Below, piece after piece: positions 18,283 through 26,508 of a DNA stretch of 52,591 nucleotides (positions are counted from its first letter, which is position 1; each line of letters opens with the position of its first letter). Origin of the DNA: Bacteroidetes bacterium 46-16. Its GTDB lineage: Bacteria; Bacteroidota; Bacteroidia; Chitinophagales; Chitinophagaceae. Under the pieces are notes generated by a model. It had not been told where the DNA came from, searched no databases, and saw only the letters and a program-made list of their open reading frames with translations. The position numbers and the translations under genes are program-made. The DNA is taken from the NCBI GenBank assembly GCA_001897835.1, contig MKUN01000032.1:49595-102185 (forward strand), given 5' to 3'.

Positions 18283-19040
18283 AAGCGTTCGGCCATGCCC
18301 AGGCCAAAGAGCGCATAATCATAAACAGCAGGGTCTTCGCGGTTCAGTTCGCGGAGCTGGTAGGTAAGGTGCAGCGCATTGGGCCAGTTGGAATTAGTAT
18401 TATCCAGCAGTTCAAGGCGCTGTGCCACCCGGGCCACATGCACATCGAGCGGGCAGACCAATTGGCGGGGGCTTATCTTTTTCCATATGCCAAAATCCAC
18501 ACCCTTGTTATCCCTGCGCACCATCCAGCGCAGGTACATATTGATACGCTTGCAGGCTGACCTGCGTGCCGGTGTTGCGATGTGCTTGCGCGTGCGATCG
18601 GGATGCTCTATGGAAAAGAAATAGTTGTGAAAATAGATAAGGGCCTGTTCTACAGTATCTTCTTTGTAACGCTTGCCGGGCACAAAGGCATCTTCGAGCG
18701 AGCTATGGATGCTGTAATGATATTGCAGGAACTGGATAAAGTACAAAAGGTCGGTAGCATTGAAGGTGCGGTGCGCGAAGCCCAGCATTTTTTTAAGGTC
18801 GGTATCACGATGGTGCAGTATGAAATCGTGTGGTGCATCATCCATCCAGTTCACCAGCTTTTTACAGTTGTTGATGATGGAGGTGCGGTTGCCCCATGCC
18901 AGCATGGCGGCAAAAAGACCGGATATCTCTATGTCCTGTTTTTTGTTAAATAGGTGAGGTATACTAACAGGGTCTTTTTCTATAAAACCGGGTTGGTTGT
19001 ATAGTTTTACTTTTTCGTCGAGGAGTGTTCTCAGCGACAT
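18279..19040 (-). CDS. TIGR02757 (DUF2400) family protein
   Basis: This 253-residue protein shows family features I recognise: PHLFNKKQDIEISGLFAAML near the start, the central SACKRINMYLRWMVRR, PRQLVCPLDVHVARVAQRL, and the end DPAVYDYALFGLGM. The motifs around RWMVR and CPLDVH suggest a distant tie to helix-hairpin-helix DNA glycosylases, but no activity is known to me. Its start codon directly abuts the stop codon of the upstream cyclophilin gene, so they form an operon. Confidence 0.85.
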   Translation of the reverse strand: MSLRTLLDEKVKLYNQPGFIEKDPVSIPHLFNKKQDIEISGLFAAMLAWGNRTSIINNCKKLVNWMDDAPHDFILHHRDTDLKKMLGFAHRTFNATDLLYFIQFLQYHYSIHSSLEDAFVPGKRYKEDTVEQALIYFHNYFFSIEHPDRTRKHIATPARRSACKRINMYLRWMVRRDNKGVDFGIWKKISPRQLVCPLDVHVARVAQRLELLDNTNSNWPNALHLTYQLRELNREDPAVYDYALFGLGMAERF

Positions 19041-19718
19041 TTAAAATATCCCCAGGAATTTCTTTCGCTTCACAACGCGTACACTGAGCATCCTGATATC
19101 TTTGTTGGGGCGGTCGGCTCCATTGCGGGGCTCGTTGGCTATTTTGTCTACTACATCCATGCCTTCCAGTACTTCCCCGAACACGGTATAGTTGCCATCG
19201 AGGTGTGGGGTGCCGCCAATGGTCTTATACGCTTCGCGCTGTGCGGGTGTGAAGGTGCGTTTGGTACTCTTGCTGATCTTATCAAGTTCATCATCGGCAT
19301 ACTTCCGGCCAACCACGATATAGAACTGGCAGGCAGAACCCGATTTGTCGGGGGTATTGTCGCGGGCCACACCCAAAGCGCCACGTTTATGAAAATCTGC
19401 ATCGTTTATCTCTGCCGGCACACGATATTTGAGGTCTCCATTGCCAAGGGTCTGTCCCGGTTTTGCGTGCTTCGAATCAGGATCGCCGCCCTGTATCACA
19501 AAATTGGGTATAACGCGGTGAAAGAGGGTACTGTCATAAAAATGCTCTTTCGCGAGTTTTACCATATTGCCTGTGTTCTTAGGCGTATTAGCATACAGCT
19601 TCATCACTATTTTACCGTATTCGGTCTCTATTATTACTTTGGTATCTTTTGTTTTCTTAGCAGCAGCAGTGAGTGTAAGTGCGAGAATGCAGCTGAGTGC
19701 GAGCAATATTTTCTTCAT
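19041..19718 (-). CDS. Exported cyclophilin-type peptidyl-prolyl isomerase
   Basis: This 225-residue protein has a signal peptide (MKKILLALSCILALTLTAAA) and a cyclophilin domain catalysing prolyl cis-trans isomerisation, probably in the periplasm. Conserved segments are IETEYGKIVMKLY, FHRVIPNFVIQGGDP with the catalytic Arg, SGSACQFYIV and LDGNYTVFGEVLEGMDVVDKI. An insert between the FYIV and LDGNYTVFG segments (KYADDELDKISK...) is usual in Bacteroidota homologues. It is the first gene of a two-gene leftward operon. Confidence 0.9.
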   Translation of the reverse strand: MKKILLALSCILALTLTAAAKKTKDTKVIIETEYGKIVMKLYANTPKNTGNMVKLAKEHFYDSTLFHRVIPNFVIQGGDPDSKHAKPGQTLGNGDLKYRVPAEINDADFHKRGALGVARDNTPDKSGSACQFYIVVGRKYADDELDKISKSTKRTFTPAQREAYKTIGGTPHLDGNYTVFGEVLEGMDVVDKIANEPRNGADRPNKDIRMLSVRVVKRKKFLGIF

Positions 19719-19784
19719 AAAAGCGTATCTTGTTATTGACAGGCATAATTACAAAAAAGTAAATTAGCCGACAATAAAATTTGT

Positions 19785-20894
19785 ATGAGCATTACGAAGC
19801 AGGCGAGGAGACTGATGAAACTATTGCCGGAATGGGCATGGAATTATAAACAGCGCCAGCCTATAGCTACATACAACCCTGCACGGAGTGAGGAAGGTCG
19901 CGAAGAGGTGGAACACCCTGTTTATACGGTATTCGACTACAATAGTACTTATTTCGAAGAACGTAAACTACTAAACGAAGCGGCCTGCAAGCCCTACCGG
20001 GAGAACGGCCGGGTGACCTGGATAAACATAGATGGGCTGAACAAGAAAGAGGTGGAAAAGCTTTGCGCCCACTACGAGGTGCACCCACTGATAGTGGATG
20101 ATATACTGAGCGTGGGACAGCGGCCCAAGATGGATGAGATCGGCAATATCATATACTGCCTGCTGCCAATGATCTATTTCAATGACAGCACGGGTGCCGT
20201 AGAAACAGAACAGGTGAGCATAGTGCTGGGCAATGGTTTTCTTCTATCCTTCCAGGAGGATGCATCGAGAGATGTTTTCGACCCGGTGCGTGACCGCCTG
20301 CGCAGCAGCAATGCACGGCTGCGCGAGGGCACAGCAGATTACCTCTGTTATAACCTGATCGACGTGATCGTGGACAGCTATTTCGGTATCATTGATAAGA
20401 TAAACGACCGTATAGAACAGCTGGAAGACCTGATACTGCTCAATAAGAACATAGATTATTTTTCGAGTATCAGTATCATGCGCCGCGAGGTAATGCTGCT
20501 GCGCCGCTCCATAGGGCCGGTGCGCGAGCTGATAAACGGTTTCCTGCGCAGTGATAACAAGCTGCTTGATGACAAGCACGATAAGTTTTATAAAGACGTT
20601 TACGACCACATTATACAGGCAAACGAATATGTGGAGGCCCACCGAGAAATGCTCATGAACCTGCAGGACCTGTATATGAACAGGGTGAACCTGCGCATGA
20701 ACGAAGTGATGAAAATATTTACCATGGTGGCCCTGCTGCTGGCACCTGCAACGGTGATAGGCGGCATCTTCGGCATGAACTTCGATGTGATACCGTTTAC
20801 CCACCAAAAGATGGGCTTTTATATATCTGTATCGCTAATGTTCGTTATTCCCATCTTCATGCTCATTTATTTCAAGCGTAAGGGCTGGTTCTAA
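19785..20894 (+). CDS. corA: CorA family magnesium/cobalt transporter
   Basis: This 369-residue divalent-cation channel has a large N-terminal cytoplasmic funnel domain and two C-terminal membrane helices (about 310-328 and 343-362). The signature GMN (Gly330-Met331-Asn332) sits at the end of the first helix within IFGMNFD and forms the ion-selective loop. The long helix bearing MRREVMLLRRS and YMNRVNLRMNEVMK is typical. It stands alone, and I see no magnesium riboswitch upstream. An imperfect TAaaaTTTG lies directly before the ATG, hinting at a very short leader. Confidence 0.92.
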   Translation: MSITKQARRLMKLLPEWAWNYKQRQPIATYNPARSEEGREEVEHPVYTVFDYNSTYFEERKLLNEAACKPYRENGRVTWINIDGLNKKEVEKLCAHYEVHPLIVDDILSVGQRPKMDEIGNIIYCLLPMIYFNDSTGAVETEQVSIVLGNGFLLSFQEDASRDVFDPVRDRLRSSNARLREGTADYLCYNLIDVIVDSYFGIIDKINDRIEQLEDLILLNKNIDYFSSISIMRREVMLLRRSIGPVRELINGFLRSDNKLLDDKHDKFYKDVYDHIIQANEYVEAHREMLMNLQDLYMNRVNLRMNEVMKIFTMVALLLAPATVIGGIFGMNFDVIPFTHQKMGFYISVSLMFVIPIFMLIYFKRKGWF

Positions 20895-20953
20895 CAAGCT
20901 TCTTTTAATCCTTATAAGGTAACTACAGGTCTGTAACACCCTGCAGCTAGAAA

Positions 20954-20999
20954 TATCTTTGCAAAAGTGTACAATGCATTGGTTTCTTATGTATCTTTG
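20954..20999 (+). promoter_or_regulatory. Two tandem -7 elements upstream of the PadR gene
   Basis: TAtcTTTG occurs at 20954-20961 and again at 20992-20999, 38 bp apart. The second predicts a leader of about 18 nt before the PadR ATG at 21023. PadR genes are often autoregulated, so one promoter may be operator-controlled; no palindrome was clearly seen. Confidence 0.5.
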
Positions 21000-21022
21000 T
21001 CTTAGGTAAATGATAATACTAC

Positions 21023-21364
21023 ATGATCTACTCCTCAGAACTAATAAAAGGCACGCTGAAGACCATAGTACTGAAGCTGCTAAACGATAATAAAAAGATG
21101 TACGGTTACGAGATCACGCAAAGGGTGAAGGAAATGACCGGCGAGAAGATACAGATAACGGAAGGGGCCCTGTACCCCACACTGCATGCGCTGGAGCAGG
21201 AGGGCCTGCTGACCACGCAGGTAGAGTATATGGGCAAGCGTGTGCGTAAGTATTATAGCCTTAGCCCGGAGGGCAAAGCTAAAACGAAGGAGCGGGTTAA
21301 GGAATTCGCATCGTTCATGGATACTATGGCCTTTCTGCTGGACATAAAACCGAAAATAGCTTAA
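21023..21364 (+). CDS. PadR family transcriptional regulator
   Basis: This 113-residue winged-helix repressor has the PadR pattern: GTLKTIVLKLLNDNKKMYGYEI, then ITEGALYPTLHALEQEGLL, and YYSLSPEGKAK in the wing. A short helical C-terminus would dimerise. Its stop codon directly abuts the start of the next gene, so it is co-transcribed with the membrane protein, an arrangement typical of PadR regulators that control an adjacent membrane or resistance gene. The inducer is unknown. Confidence 0.9.
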   Translation: MIYSSELIKGTLKTIVLKLLNDNKKMYGYEITQRVKEMTGEKIQITEGALYPTLHALEQEGLLTTQVEYMGKRVRKYYSLSPEGKAKTKERVKEFASFMDTMAFLLDIKPKIA

Positions 21365-22132
21365 ATGTACTGCATCACTGAGCAGCAAATAGATTATATC
21401 CTCGATGACATTAGACGTAATGGGATCGATATGGAGGACCTGCAGTTGAACCTCCTGGACCATATTTGCTGTATCATAGAGCAGGAGCTCGAAGAAAATG
21501 ATGACTTTGAGCGCTTCTACCATAAAACGGTGCAGCAGTTTTATAAACATGAGCTGCGCGAGATAGAAGAAGAGACCATCAATTTGTTAACATTCAAAAA
21601 CTATTATGCAATGAAAAAAGCAATGTATATCAGCGGGGCTATATCTGTAGGAGCCTTCGTTATTGGCTCGCTTTTCAAAATAATGTTCTGGCCCGGGGTG
21701 GCAGCAATGCTTATATTCGGCATACTTGTTTTCAGCCTCGTATTCCTGCCCCTGCTATTTGTACTTAAAACAAGGGAGTTAACGGCTGTACGGGATAAAC
21801 TGATACTGGGCCTTGGTACCATTGCCGGCATATTATACTGCCTATCAGCCTTATGGCTGCTGATGCGCTGGAGTGGAAAACATGAGATATGGCTGGCAAC
21901 GCTGGCATTTACCTTCTTTGTTTTTCTGCCGGCCTATTTCTTCACCGGTATCCGGAAGCCGGAAACGCGGGTAAATACTATTGTATCGACAATAATAATC
22001 ATCGGCGTGATAGGGATACAGTTCACCTTAACGGCACTGCGGCGCCCTGAAAGTGAAAGAATGCCAGTTAATACTGATGAAAAGGTCCGGACCAACCCGG
22101 GGAATATCGGGAATGCTACAAGCAATAAGTAA
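21365..22132 (+). CDS. PadR-linked multi-pass membrane protein, unknown function
   Basis: This 255-residue protein has an acidic cytoplasmic N-terminal region (1-80) with a pattern QQIDYILDDIRRNGI...LLDHICCIIEQELEEN that recurs in PadR-linked proteins of Bacteroidota. About five membrane helices follow (86-104, 111-134, 146-167, 175-195, 204-223). FKIMFWPG in the first loop resembles the KIMHWPGA motif of GldL-like proteins, though the rest does not match GldL. It starts on the base after the PadR stop. The function is unknown; a sensor or anti-regulator partner of PadR is an inference. Confidence 0.72.
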   Translation: MYCITEQQIDYILDDIRRNGIDMEDLQLNLLDHICCIIEQELEENDDFERFYHKTVQQFYKHELREIEEETINLLTFKNYYAMKKAMYISGAISVGAFVIGSLFKIMFWPGVAAMLIFGILVFSLVFLPLLFVLKTRELTAVRDKLILGLGTIAGILYCLSALWLLMRWSGKHEIWLATLAFTFFVFLPAYFFTGIRKPETRVNTIVSTIIIIGVIGIQFTLTALRRPESERMPVNTDEKVRTNPGNIGNATSNK

Positions 22133-22171
22133 GCAGACAATAAAATACCTAACCTATCGAGACTAAACAAT

Positions 22172-22214
22172 AGGCATAGCTAAAGTTTTTAGTTATGCCT
22201 TTATTTGTTTTTTC
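22172..22214 (+). terminator. Terminator of the PadR operon
   Basis: AGGCATAGCTAAA pairs with TTTAGTTATGCCT (one wobble pair) around a 3-base loop (22172-22200), followed by TTATTTGTTTTTT. Confidence 0.8.
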
Positions 22215-22247
22215 AACAGGCTCATGGCATAATTATAGAGTAGCTTT

Positions 22248-22817
22248 ATGAAAAAGCAATCTCATATGAATACTAATCGCCTTTCGGCCTCGATGGCTGC
22301 TTCACTTAACGCACAAATGACCAAAGAAGCACATGCTGCACAAATATATTTGTCTTATGCAGCATGGCTTGACGATAAAGGATATGCCGGCATGGCCAAT
22401 TTTCTTTTTCGCCATGCGCATGAAGAAAGGAATCATATGATGAAATTTCTTGAATATATCCTGGAGCGTGGTGCAAAAGTGAAGATAGAAGCTATCCCGG
22501 CCCCAGGTGAGGAACCAAAGAGCGTTAATGACTGTTTCGAAAAATTCTTTCAGCAGGAAGTAGATAATACTACCGCAATATATAAGCTTGTAAAAGAGAG
22601 TTTTGAAGAAGGCGACTGGGCCACATGGCATTTCATGCAATGGTTCGTTAAAGAGCAACTGGAAGAAGAGACACTGGCCATGGACCTGCTGGACAAACTT
22701 AAGATAGCCGGTGGTGAAAAGGCAAGCGGAGAAGCGCTCTATAGCCTGGACCGTGACCTGAAGGACAAACCGGATGAGGCCGGGCTGGCAGAAGATGTGA
22801 CTACTGAAAACCCGTAA
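22248..22817 (+). CDS. ftnA: Non-haem ferritin
   Basis: Ferritin stores iron as a 24-subunit shell. The 189-residue protein carries all ferroxidase ligands, each offset by 10 from E. coli FtnA numbering: Glu27, Glu60, His63, Glu104, Gln137 and Glu140, plus Tyr34. The family pattern HAHEERNHMMKFLEY is clear. The start is uncertain: a TAgcTTTA promoter-like element (22241-22248) overlaps the first ATG, so the second ATG at 22266 (MNTNRLS) may be the true start. The last 15 residues are a non-conserved acidic tail. Confidence 0.92.
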   Translation: MKKQSHMNTNRLSASMAASLNAQMTKEAHAAQIYLSYAAWLDDKGYAGMANFLFRHAHEERNHMMKFLEYILERGAKVKIEAIPAPGEEPKSVNDCFEKFFQQEVDNTTAIYKLVKESFEEGDWATWHFMQWFVKEQLEEETLAMDLLDKLKIAGGEKASGEALYSLDRDLKDKPDEAGLAEDVTTENP

Positions 22818-22826
22818 ACCGGGTTT
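22808..22826. terminator. Shared hairpin spanning two convergent stop codons
   Basis: AAACCCG (22808-22814) pairs with CGGGTTT (22820-22826) around TAAAC. It covers the ferritin stop and touches the last codon of the convergent epimerase gene, leaving no separate intergenic terminator. The T tract is weak on both sides. Confidence 0.5.
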
Positions 22827-23226
22827 ACTTCTTCTCCTGGCAGAGCTCTATGAGTACCCCGTTGGTGGTTTTAGGATGCAGGAAGCATACGAGCTTGTTA
22901 TCTGCCCCGTCCTTGGGTTTTTCGTTGATCACTTCGAAGCCGAGGGCTGAAAGGCGCTTCATTTCGGCCTCGATGTTTTCTACTTCGAAGGCGATATGGT
23001 GAATCCCTTCGCCCTTCTTTTCTATATATTTAGCTATTGGGGATGTGTTCTGCGTAGCCTCAAGGAGTTCTATTTTGGACTCCCCAAGCTGGAAGAATGC
23101 TGTCTTTACCCCTTCACTCTCCACGCCCTCCGTTTTATAGCAAGGTGTATTAAGCAATTGTTCAAATAAAGGTATAGAATTGGCTAAGTCTTTGACCGCT
23201 ATGCCGAGATGCTCAACTTTCAACAT
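22825..23226 (-). CDS. mce: Methylmalonyl-CoA epimerase
   Basis: This 133-residue enzyme of the vicinal oxygen chelate fold interconverts the 2R and 2S forms of methylmalonyl-CoA in propionate metabolism. The metal ligands expected from family members are visible: His6 in KVEHLGIAV, His77 in GIHHIAFEV and Glu127 in NGVLIELCQ. The two-module layout and length match. No methylmalonyl-CoA mutase gene lies in the window. It converges on the ferritin gene with a 7-bp gap. Confidence 0.87.
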   Translation of the reverse strand: MLKVEHLGIAVKDLANSIPLFEQLLNTPCYKTEGVESEGVKTAFFQLGESKIELLEATQNTSPIAKYIEKKGEGIHHIAFEVENIEAEMKRLSALGFEVINEKPKDGADNKLVCFLHPKTTNGVLIELCQEKK

Positions 23227-23299
23227 CGGGAATAAGTTTTATAAATGGCAATATAACTAAGCTATAAGGCTATTTATGCCGAAAGTAGCACATTTGACG

Positions 23300-23307
23300 T
23301 AACTTTG
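23300..23307 (+). promoter_or_regulatory. -7 promoter element of the isc operon
   Basis: TAacTTTG matches the consensus; the predicted leader is about 28 nt before iscS. I saw no obvious IscR-type palindrome. Confidence 0.5.
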
Positions 23308-23340
23308 TCCTTGAACTGCCTCAAATAGTTTTAATACAAT

Positions 23341-24561
23341 ATGGAATTGAAGTTACCGATATACCTGGACAACAATGCAACTACCCCATGCGACCCGCGG
23401 GTGGTAGAAGCGATGTTGCCCTATTTCACCGAGAAGTTTGGGAATGCTGCGAGCCGCAACCACTCCTTTGGCTGGGCGGCTGAAGAAGCTGTAGATTATG
23501 CCCGTGAGCAAGTGGCCAAACTGATCAACGCCGACCCGAAGGAGATCATCTTCACATCGGGCGCTACCGAAAGCGATAACCTGGCCCTGAAAGGGGTTTA
23601 TGAAATGTACCAGAGCAAGGGTAACCACATCATCACCTGCACTACGGAACATAAAGCAGTGCTGGATACCTGCAAGCATATAGAAAAGCTGGGTGGACAG
23701 ATAACTTACCTGCCGGTAAAGGAAGATGGCCTTATAGACCTGGCTGAGCTGGAAAAAGCAATAACCGATAAGACCATACTTATATCGATAATGTATGGTA
23801 ATAACGAAATAGGTGTATTGCAACCCATCCGCGAGATAAGCAAAATAGCCCGCAAGCATGGAGTGCTCCTATTTACCGATGCTACGCAGGCAGTGGGTAA
23901 GATACCCGTGGATGTGAATGCAGACGGTATAGACCTGATGGCCTTCAGCGCACACAAGATATACGGCCCCAAAGGTGTAGGTGCTTTATATGTGCGCCGT
24001 AAGAACCCGCGTGTGAAGGTGACCGCCCAAATGGACGGTGGTGGCCACGAACGTGGTATGCGCAGCGGCACCATGAATGTGACCGGCATAGTAGGGCTGG
24101 GTAAGGCCTGCGAAATATGCATGCATGAAATGGAAGCTGAAGCAAAGCGCCTCAGTGCACTGCGCGATAAGCTGGAAAATGCACTGCTGGAACTGGAAGA
24201 AAGCTATGTGAACGGCAATCGTGAACACCGCCTGCCGCATGTATGTAATATATCCTTTAAATACGTAGAGGGCGAAGGCCTGATGATGGGCTTTAATAAG
24301 AACATAGCTGTATCGAGTGGTTCGGCCTGCACATCAGCCTCACTGGAACCCTCATATGTATTAAAAGCCCTTGGCCTTGGTGACGACCTGGCACACAGTT
24401 CACTGCGTTTTGGCCTGGGCCGTTTTACTACAGAGGAGCAAATAGACTATACGATAAATGCAATAAAAGATACCGTGCTCAAACTGCGCGAGATGAGCCC
24501 CCTTTGGGAAATGTTCAAAGAAGGGATAGACCTTGATAAGATAGAGTGGGCGCATCATTAA
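23341..24561 (+). CDS. iscS: Cysteine desulfurase IscS
   Basis: This PLP enzyme removes sulfur from cysteine and passes it to the scaffold IscU. The 406-residue protein has the cofactor lysine Lys206 in [10 protein letters not shown] and the persulfide-carrying Cys330 in [17 protein letters not shown], whose extended loop is typical of the IscS group. YLDNNATTP (8-16) and TSGATESDN are also conserved. It is the first gene of iscS-iscU-iscA, with 23 bp to iscU. Confidence 0.94.
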   Translation: MELKLPIYLDNNATTPCDPRVVEAMLPYFTEKFGNAASRNHSFGWAAEEAVDYAREQVAKLINADPKEIIFTSGATESDNLALKGVYEMYQSKGNHIITCTTEHKAVLDTCKHIEKLGGQITYLPVKEDGLIDLAELEKAITDKTILISIMYGNNEIGVLQPIREISKIARKHGVLLFTDATQAVGKIPVDVNADGIDLMAFSAHKIYGPKGVGALYVRRKNPRVKVTAQMDGGGHERGMRSGTMNVTGIVGLGKACEICMHEMEAEAKRLSALRDKLENALLELEESYVNGNREHRLPHVCNISFKYVEGEGLMMGFNKNIAVSSGSACTSASLEPSYVLKALGLGDDLAHSSLRFGLGRFTTEEQIDYTINAIKDTVLKLREMSPLWEMFKEGIDLDKIEWAHH

Positions 24562-24584
24562 TATAAATTTTCAAAAAAGAAACC

Positions 24585-24998
24585 ATGGCATATTCAGAAA
24601 AAGTAATTGATCATTATAGCAATCCCAAGAACGTAGGTACGCTGGATAAAAGCAAGGCCAATGTAGGTACGGGCTTGGTGGGCGCGCCTGAATGCGGCGA
24701 TGTGATGCGCCTGCAGATAGAAGTGGATGAGCAGAGCGGCCTGATAAAAGACGCTAAGTTCAAAACATTTGGTTGCGGTTCTGCGATCGCTTCTTCATCG
24801 CTGGCTACGGAATGGCTTAAGGGCAAAACCGTGGACCAGGCTATGGAGATAGATAATATGGACATAGTGGAAGAACTGCACCTGCCCCCGGTAAAGATAC
24901 ACTGCTCGGTACTGGCCGAAGATGCTATAAAAGCCGCTATCAACGATTATCGCGTGAAGAATGGATTGCCTGAACTTGTAGAAGAAAAGAAACATTAA
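24585..24998 (+). CDS. iscU: Fe-S cluster scaffold IscU
   Basis: IscU is the scaffold on which 2Fe-2S clusters are built. The 137-residue protein keeps the three cluster cysteines, Cys37 (GAPECGDV), Cys64 (FGCGSA) and Cys107 (HCSV), plus Asp39 and His106. It also has LPPVK (100-104), the site recognised by the HscA chaperone in proteobacteria, although hscA/hscB are not in this cluster. It lies between iscS and iscA in one operon. Confidence 0.94.
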   Translation: MAYSEKVIDHYSNPKNVGTLDKSKANVGTGLVGAPECGDVMRLQIEVDEQSGLIKDAKFKTFGCGSAIASSSLATEWLKGKTVDQAMEIDNMDIVEELHLPPVKIHCSVLAEDAIKAAINDYRVKNGLPELVEEKKH

Positions 24999-25011
24999 TT
25001 TCTTTTGAGCG

Positions 25012-25338
25012 ATGATATACGTTAGTGATAAAGCGAAAGAGAAAGTATATAAGCTAAAGCAGGATTCCGGGCTTGGCGATGATTATTTTCTCCGTGTGAG
25101 TGTGGTGGGTGGCGGATGCTCCGGCCTCTCGTATAAGCTTGACTTTGATAATGAAACGCAGGCCAATGACCAGGTGTTTGAAGATAAGGGCGTAAAACTG
25201 GTCACCGACCTGAAAAGCTTTTTATATCTCTGTGATACTACCCTCGATTTTTCGGATGGGCTGAATGGTAAGGGTTTTCATTTTATCAACCCGAACGCCA
25301 GCCGCAGCTGTGGTTGTGGTGAGAGTTTTGCAGTGTAA
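25012..25338 (+). CDS. iscA: A-type Fe-S carrier IscA
   Basis: This 108-residue A-type carrier of the HesB/IscA family has the three conserved cysteines: Cys36 in GGGCSGLSY and Cys100/Cys102 in SCGCGESF. It accepts clusters or iron from the scaffold for delivery to apo-proteins. It is the last gene of the isc operon, 13 bp after iscU, and is followed by a strong terminator. Confidence 0.92.
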   Translation: MIYVSDKAKEKVYKLKQDSGLGDDYFLRVSVVGGGCSGLSYKLDFDNETQANDQVFEDKGVKLVTDLKSFLYLCDTTLDFSDGLNGKGFHFINPNASRSCGCGESFAV

Positions 25339-25360
25339 GATTGGTTAGTTAAAATTTAAA

Positions 25361-25394
25361 TGTCCCGCATGCATTTGTGTGGGACACTTTTTTA
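25361..25394 (+). terminator. Terminator of the isc operon
   Basis: TGTCCC (25361-25366) pairs with GGGACA (25381-25386), with partial inner pairing (GCA/TGT) in the loop. CTTTTTTAT follows. Confidence 0.8.
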
Positions 25395-25427
25395 TGGGCT
25401 ATGTAAATGCCGCTGTATTGATACGCG

Positions 25428-26450
25428 CTACTTCTTTTCTACCACGAAGAGGGGCATGTCGCCGGCCCCTTTGAGTGAGGTAACGCCTATGCTTTGAAAG
25501 AAATAATTGCTGTTCAGCAGGTTTTTAGTGGCCTCTGTGATGGTAACGGCCATGTTCTTACCCACACTTTCCACGCGTGAGGCTATATTCACGTCAACAC
25601 CTATGATATCATAGATGAACCTTGTTTTGCCAATAATACCTGCGATCACACTGCCTGAGTGTATGCCTATCCTGCACCGCCATTTTTGCTGGGCCACTTT
25701 GTTGCGCTCATTTAAAAAAGAGATAAAATCAAGGCCGGCATTCACCAGCTTTATCGCATGATCATTATTTTTTGAGCTAAGGCCGGTAGCGGCCATATAG
25801 GCATCACCAATCGTCTTTATTCTCGTAGCGCCATGCTTTTCGCATATTTCATCAAAATGGCCGTAGATATCGGTTAGCTCAGCGATCAGGACTTCGGGAC
25901 TGAGCTGGGTAGTGATGCCCGTAAAATCTATAAAATCACAAAACAGGATGCTGACATTTTTATGTATCTCAGGTTTGTGACTGCCGTTTTTTATCAGATC
26001 GGAAATAACGGCATCGGGCAATAACACTTTTAGCAGTGTTTCTGTTTTTCTTCTTTCTGCCTGCAGTGCAAGGTGCACATTGATGCGTGCCTTTACTATA
26101 TCAGGGTTTATGGGTTTGGCAATGAAGTCGGAACCACCTTTTTGCAAGCCGGTCGTCTCATCTGCAACATCATTGAGCGCGGTGAGGAATATAATCGGGA
26201 TCTTTTGGGTGTGCACATCGTTCTTTAATATTTCACAGGCCTCGAAGCCATTCATGCCGGGCATTACCACGTCCATAAGTATCAGGTCGGGGTGCGGATG
26301 TTGTTTGGCCAGCTCAATGGCTTTGGCCCCGCTTTTGGCTATTTTGACCCTGTAGTCGTCTTTCAGCAATGCTGCCAGCACCTGCAGGTTCTCTACAGAG
26401 TCGTCTACTGCCAATATCATCGGCCTGTGATCATTAGTATTCAATATCAT
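25428..26450 (-). CDS. Response regulator with class III adenylate cyclase output
   Basis: This 340-residue cytoplasmic protein has an N-terminal receiver domain (about 10-128), with phospho-acceptor Asp60 in LILMDVVMPG and the conserved Lys112 in AKPINP. A short linker follows, then a class III cyclase (about 160-340). The cyclase has metal-binding Asp172 and Asp216, adenine-selecting Lys212 and Asp281, and Asn288 and Arg292, so it should make cAMP. It lies 58 bp downstream of a hybrid kinase on the same strand, so the kinase phosphorelay very likely ends on Asp60 and controls the cyclase. The pairing is an inference from gene order. Confidence 0.88.
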   Translation of the reverse strand: MILNTNDHRPMILAVDDSVENLQVLAALLKDDYRVKIAKSGAKAIELAKQHPHPDLILMDVVMPGMNGFEACEILKNDVHTQKIPIIFLTALNDVADETTGLQKGGSDFIAKPINPDIVKARINVHLALQAERRKTETLLKVLLPDAVISDLIKNGSHKPEIHKNVSILFCDFIDFTGITTQLSPEVLIAELTDIYGHFDEICEKHGATRIKTIGDAYMAATGLSSKNNDHAIKLVNAGLDFISFLNERNKVAQQKWRCRIGIHSGSVIAGIIGKTRFIYDIIGVDVNIASRVESVGKNMAVTITEATKNLLNSNYFFQSIGVTSLKGAGDMPLFVVEKK

Positions 26451-26508
26451 TGTTATAGCATAAAACGGTTATTGCTCGTGTATATGGTTAGCAGATAATA
26501 ATGTATTG

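Noticed and set aside
19720-19784. Magnesium riboswitch before corA
   Set aside because: The upstream gap is only about 65 bp and shows no M-box structure.
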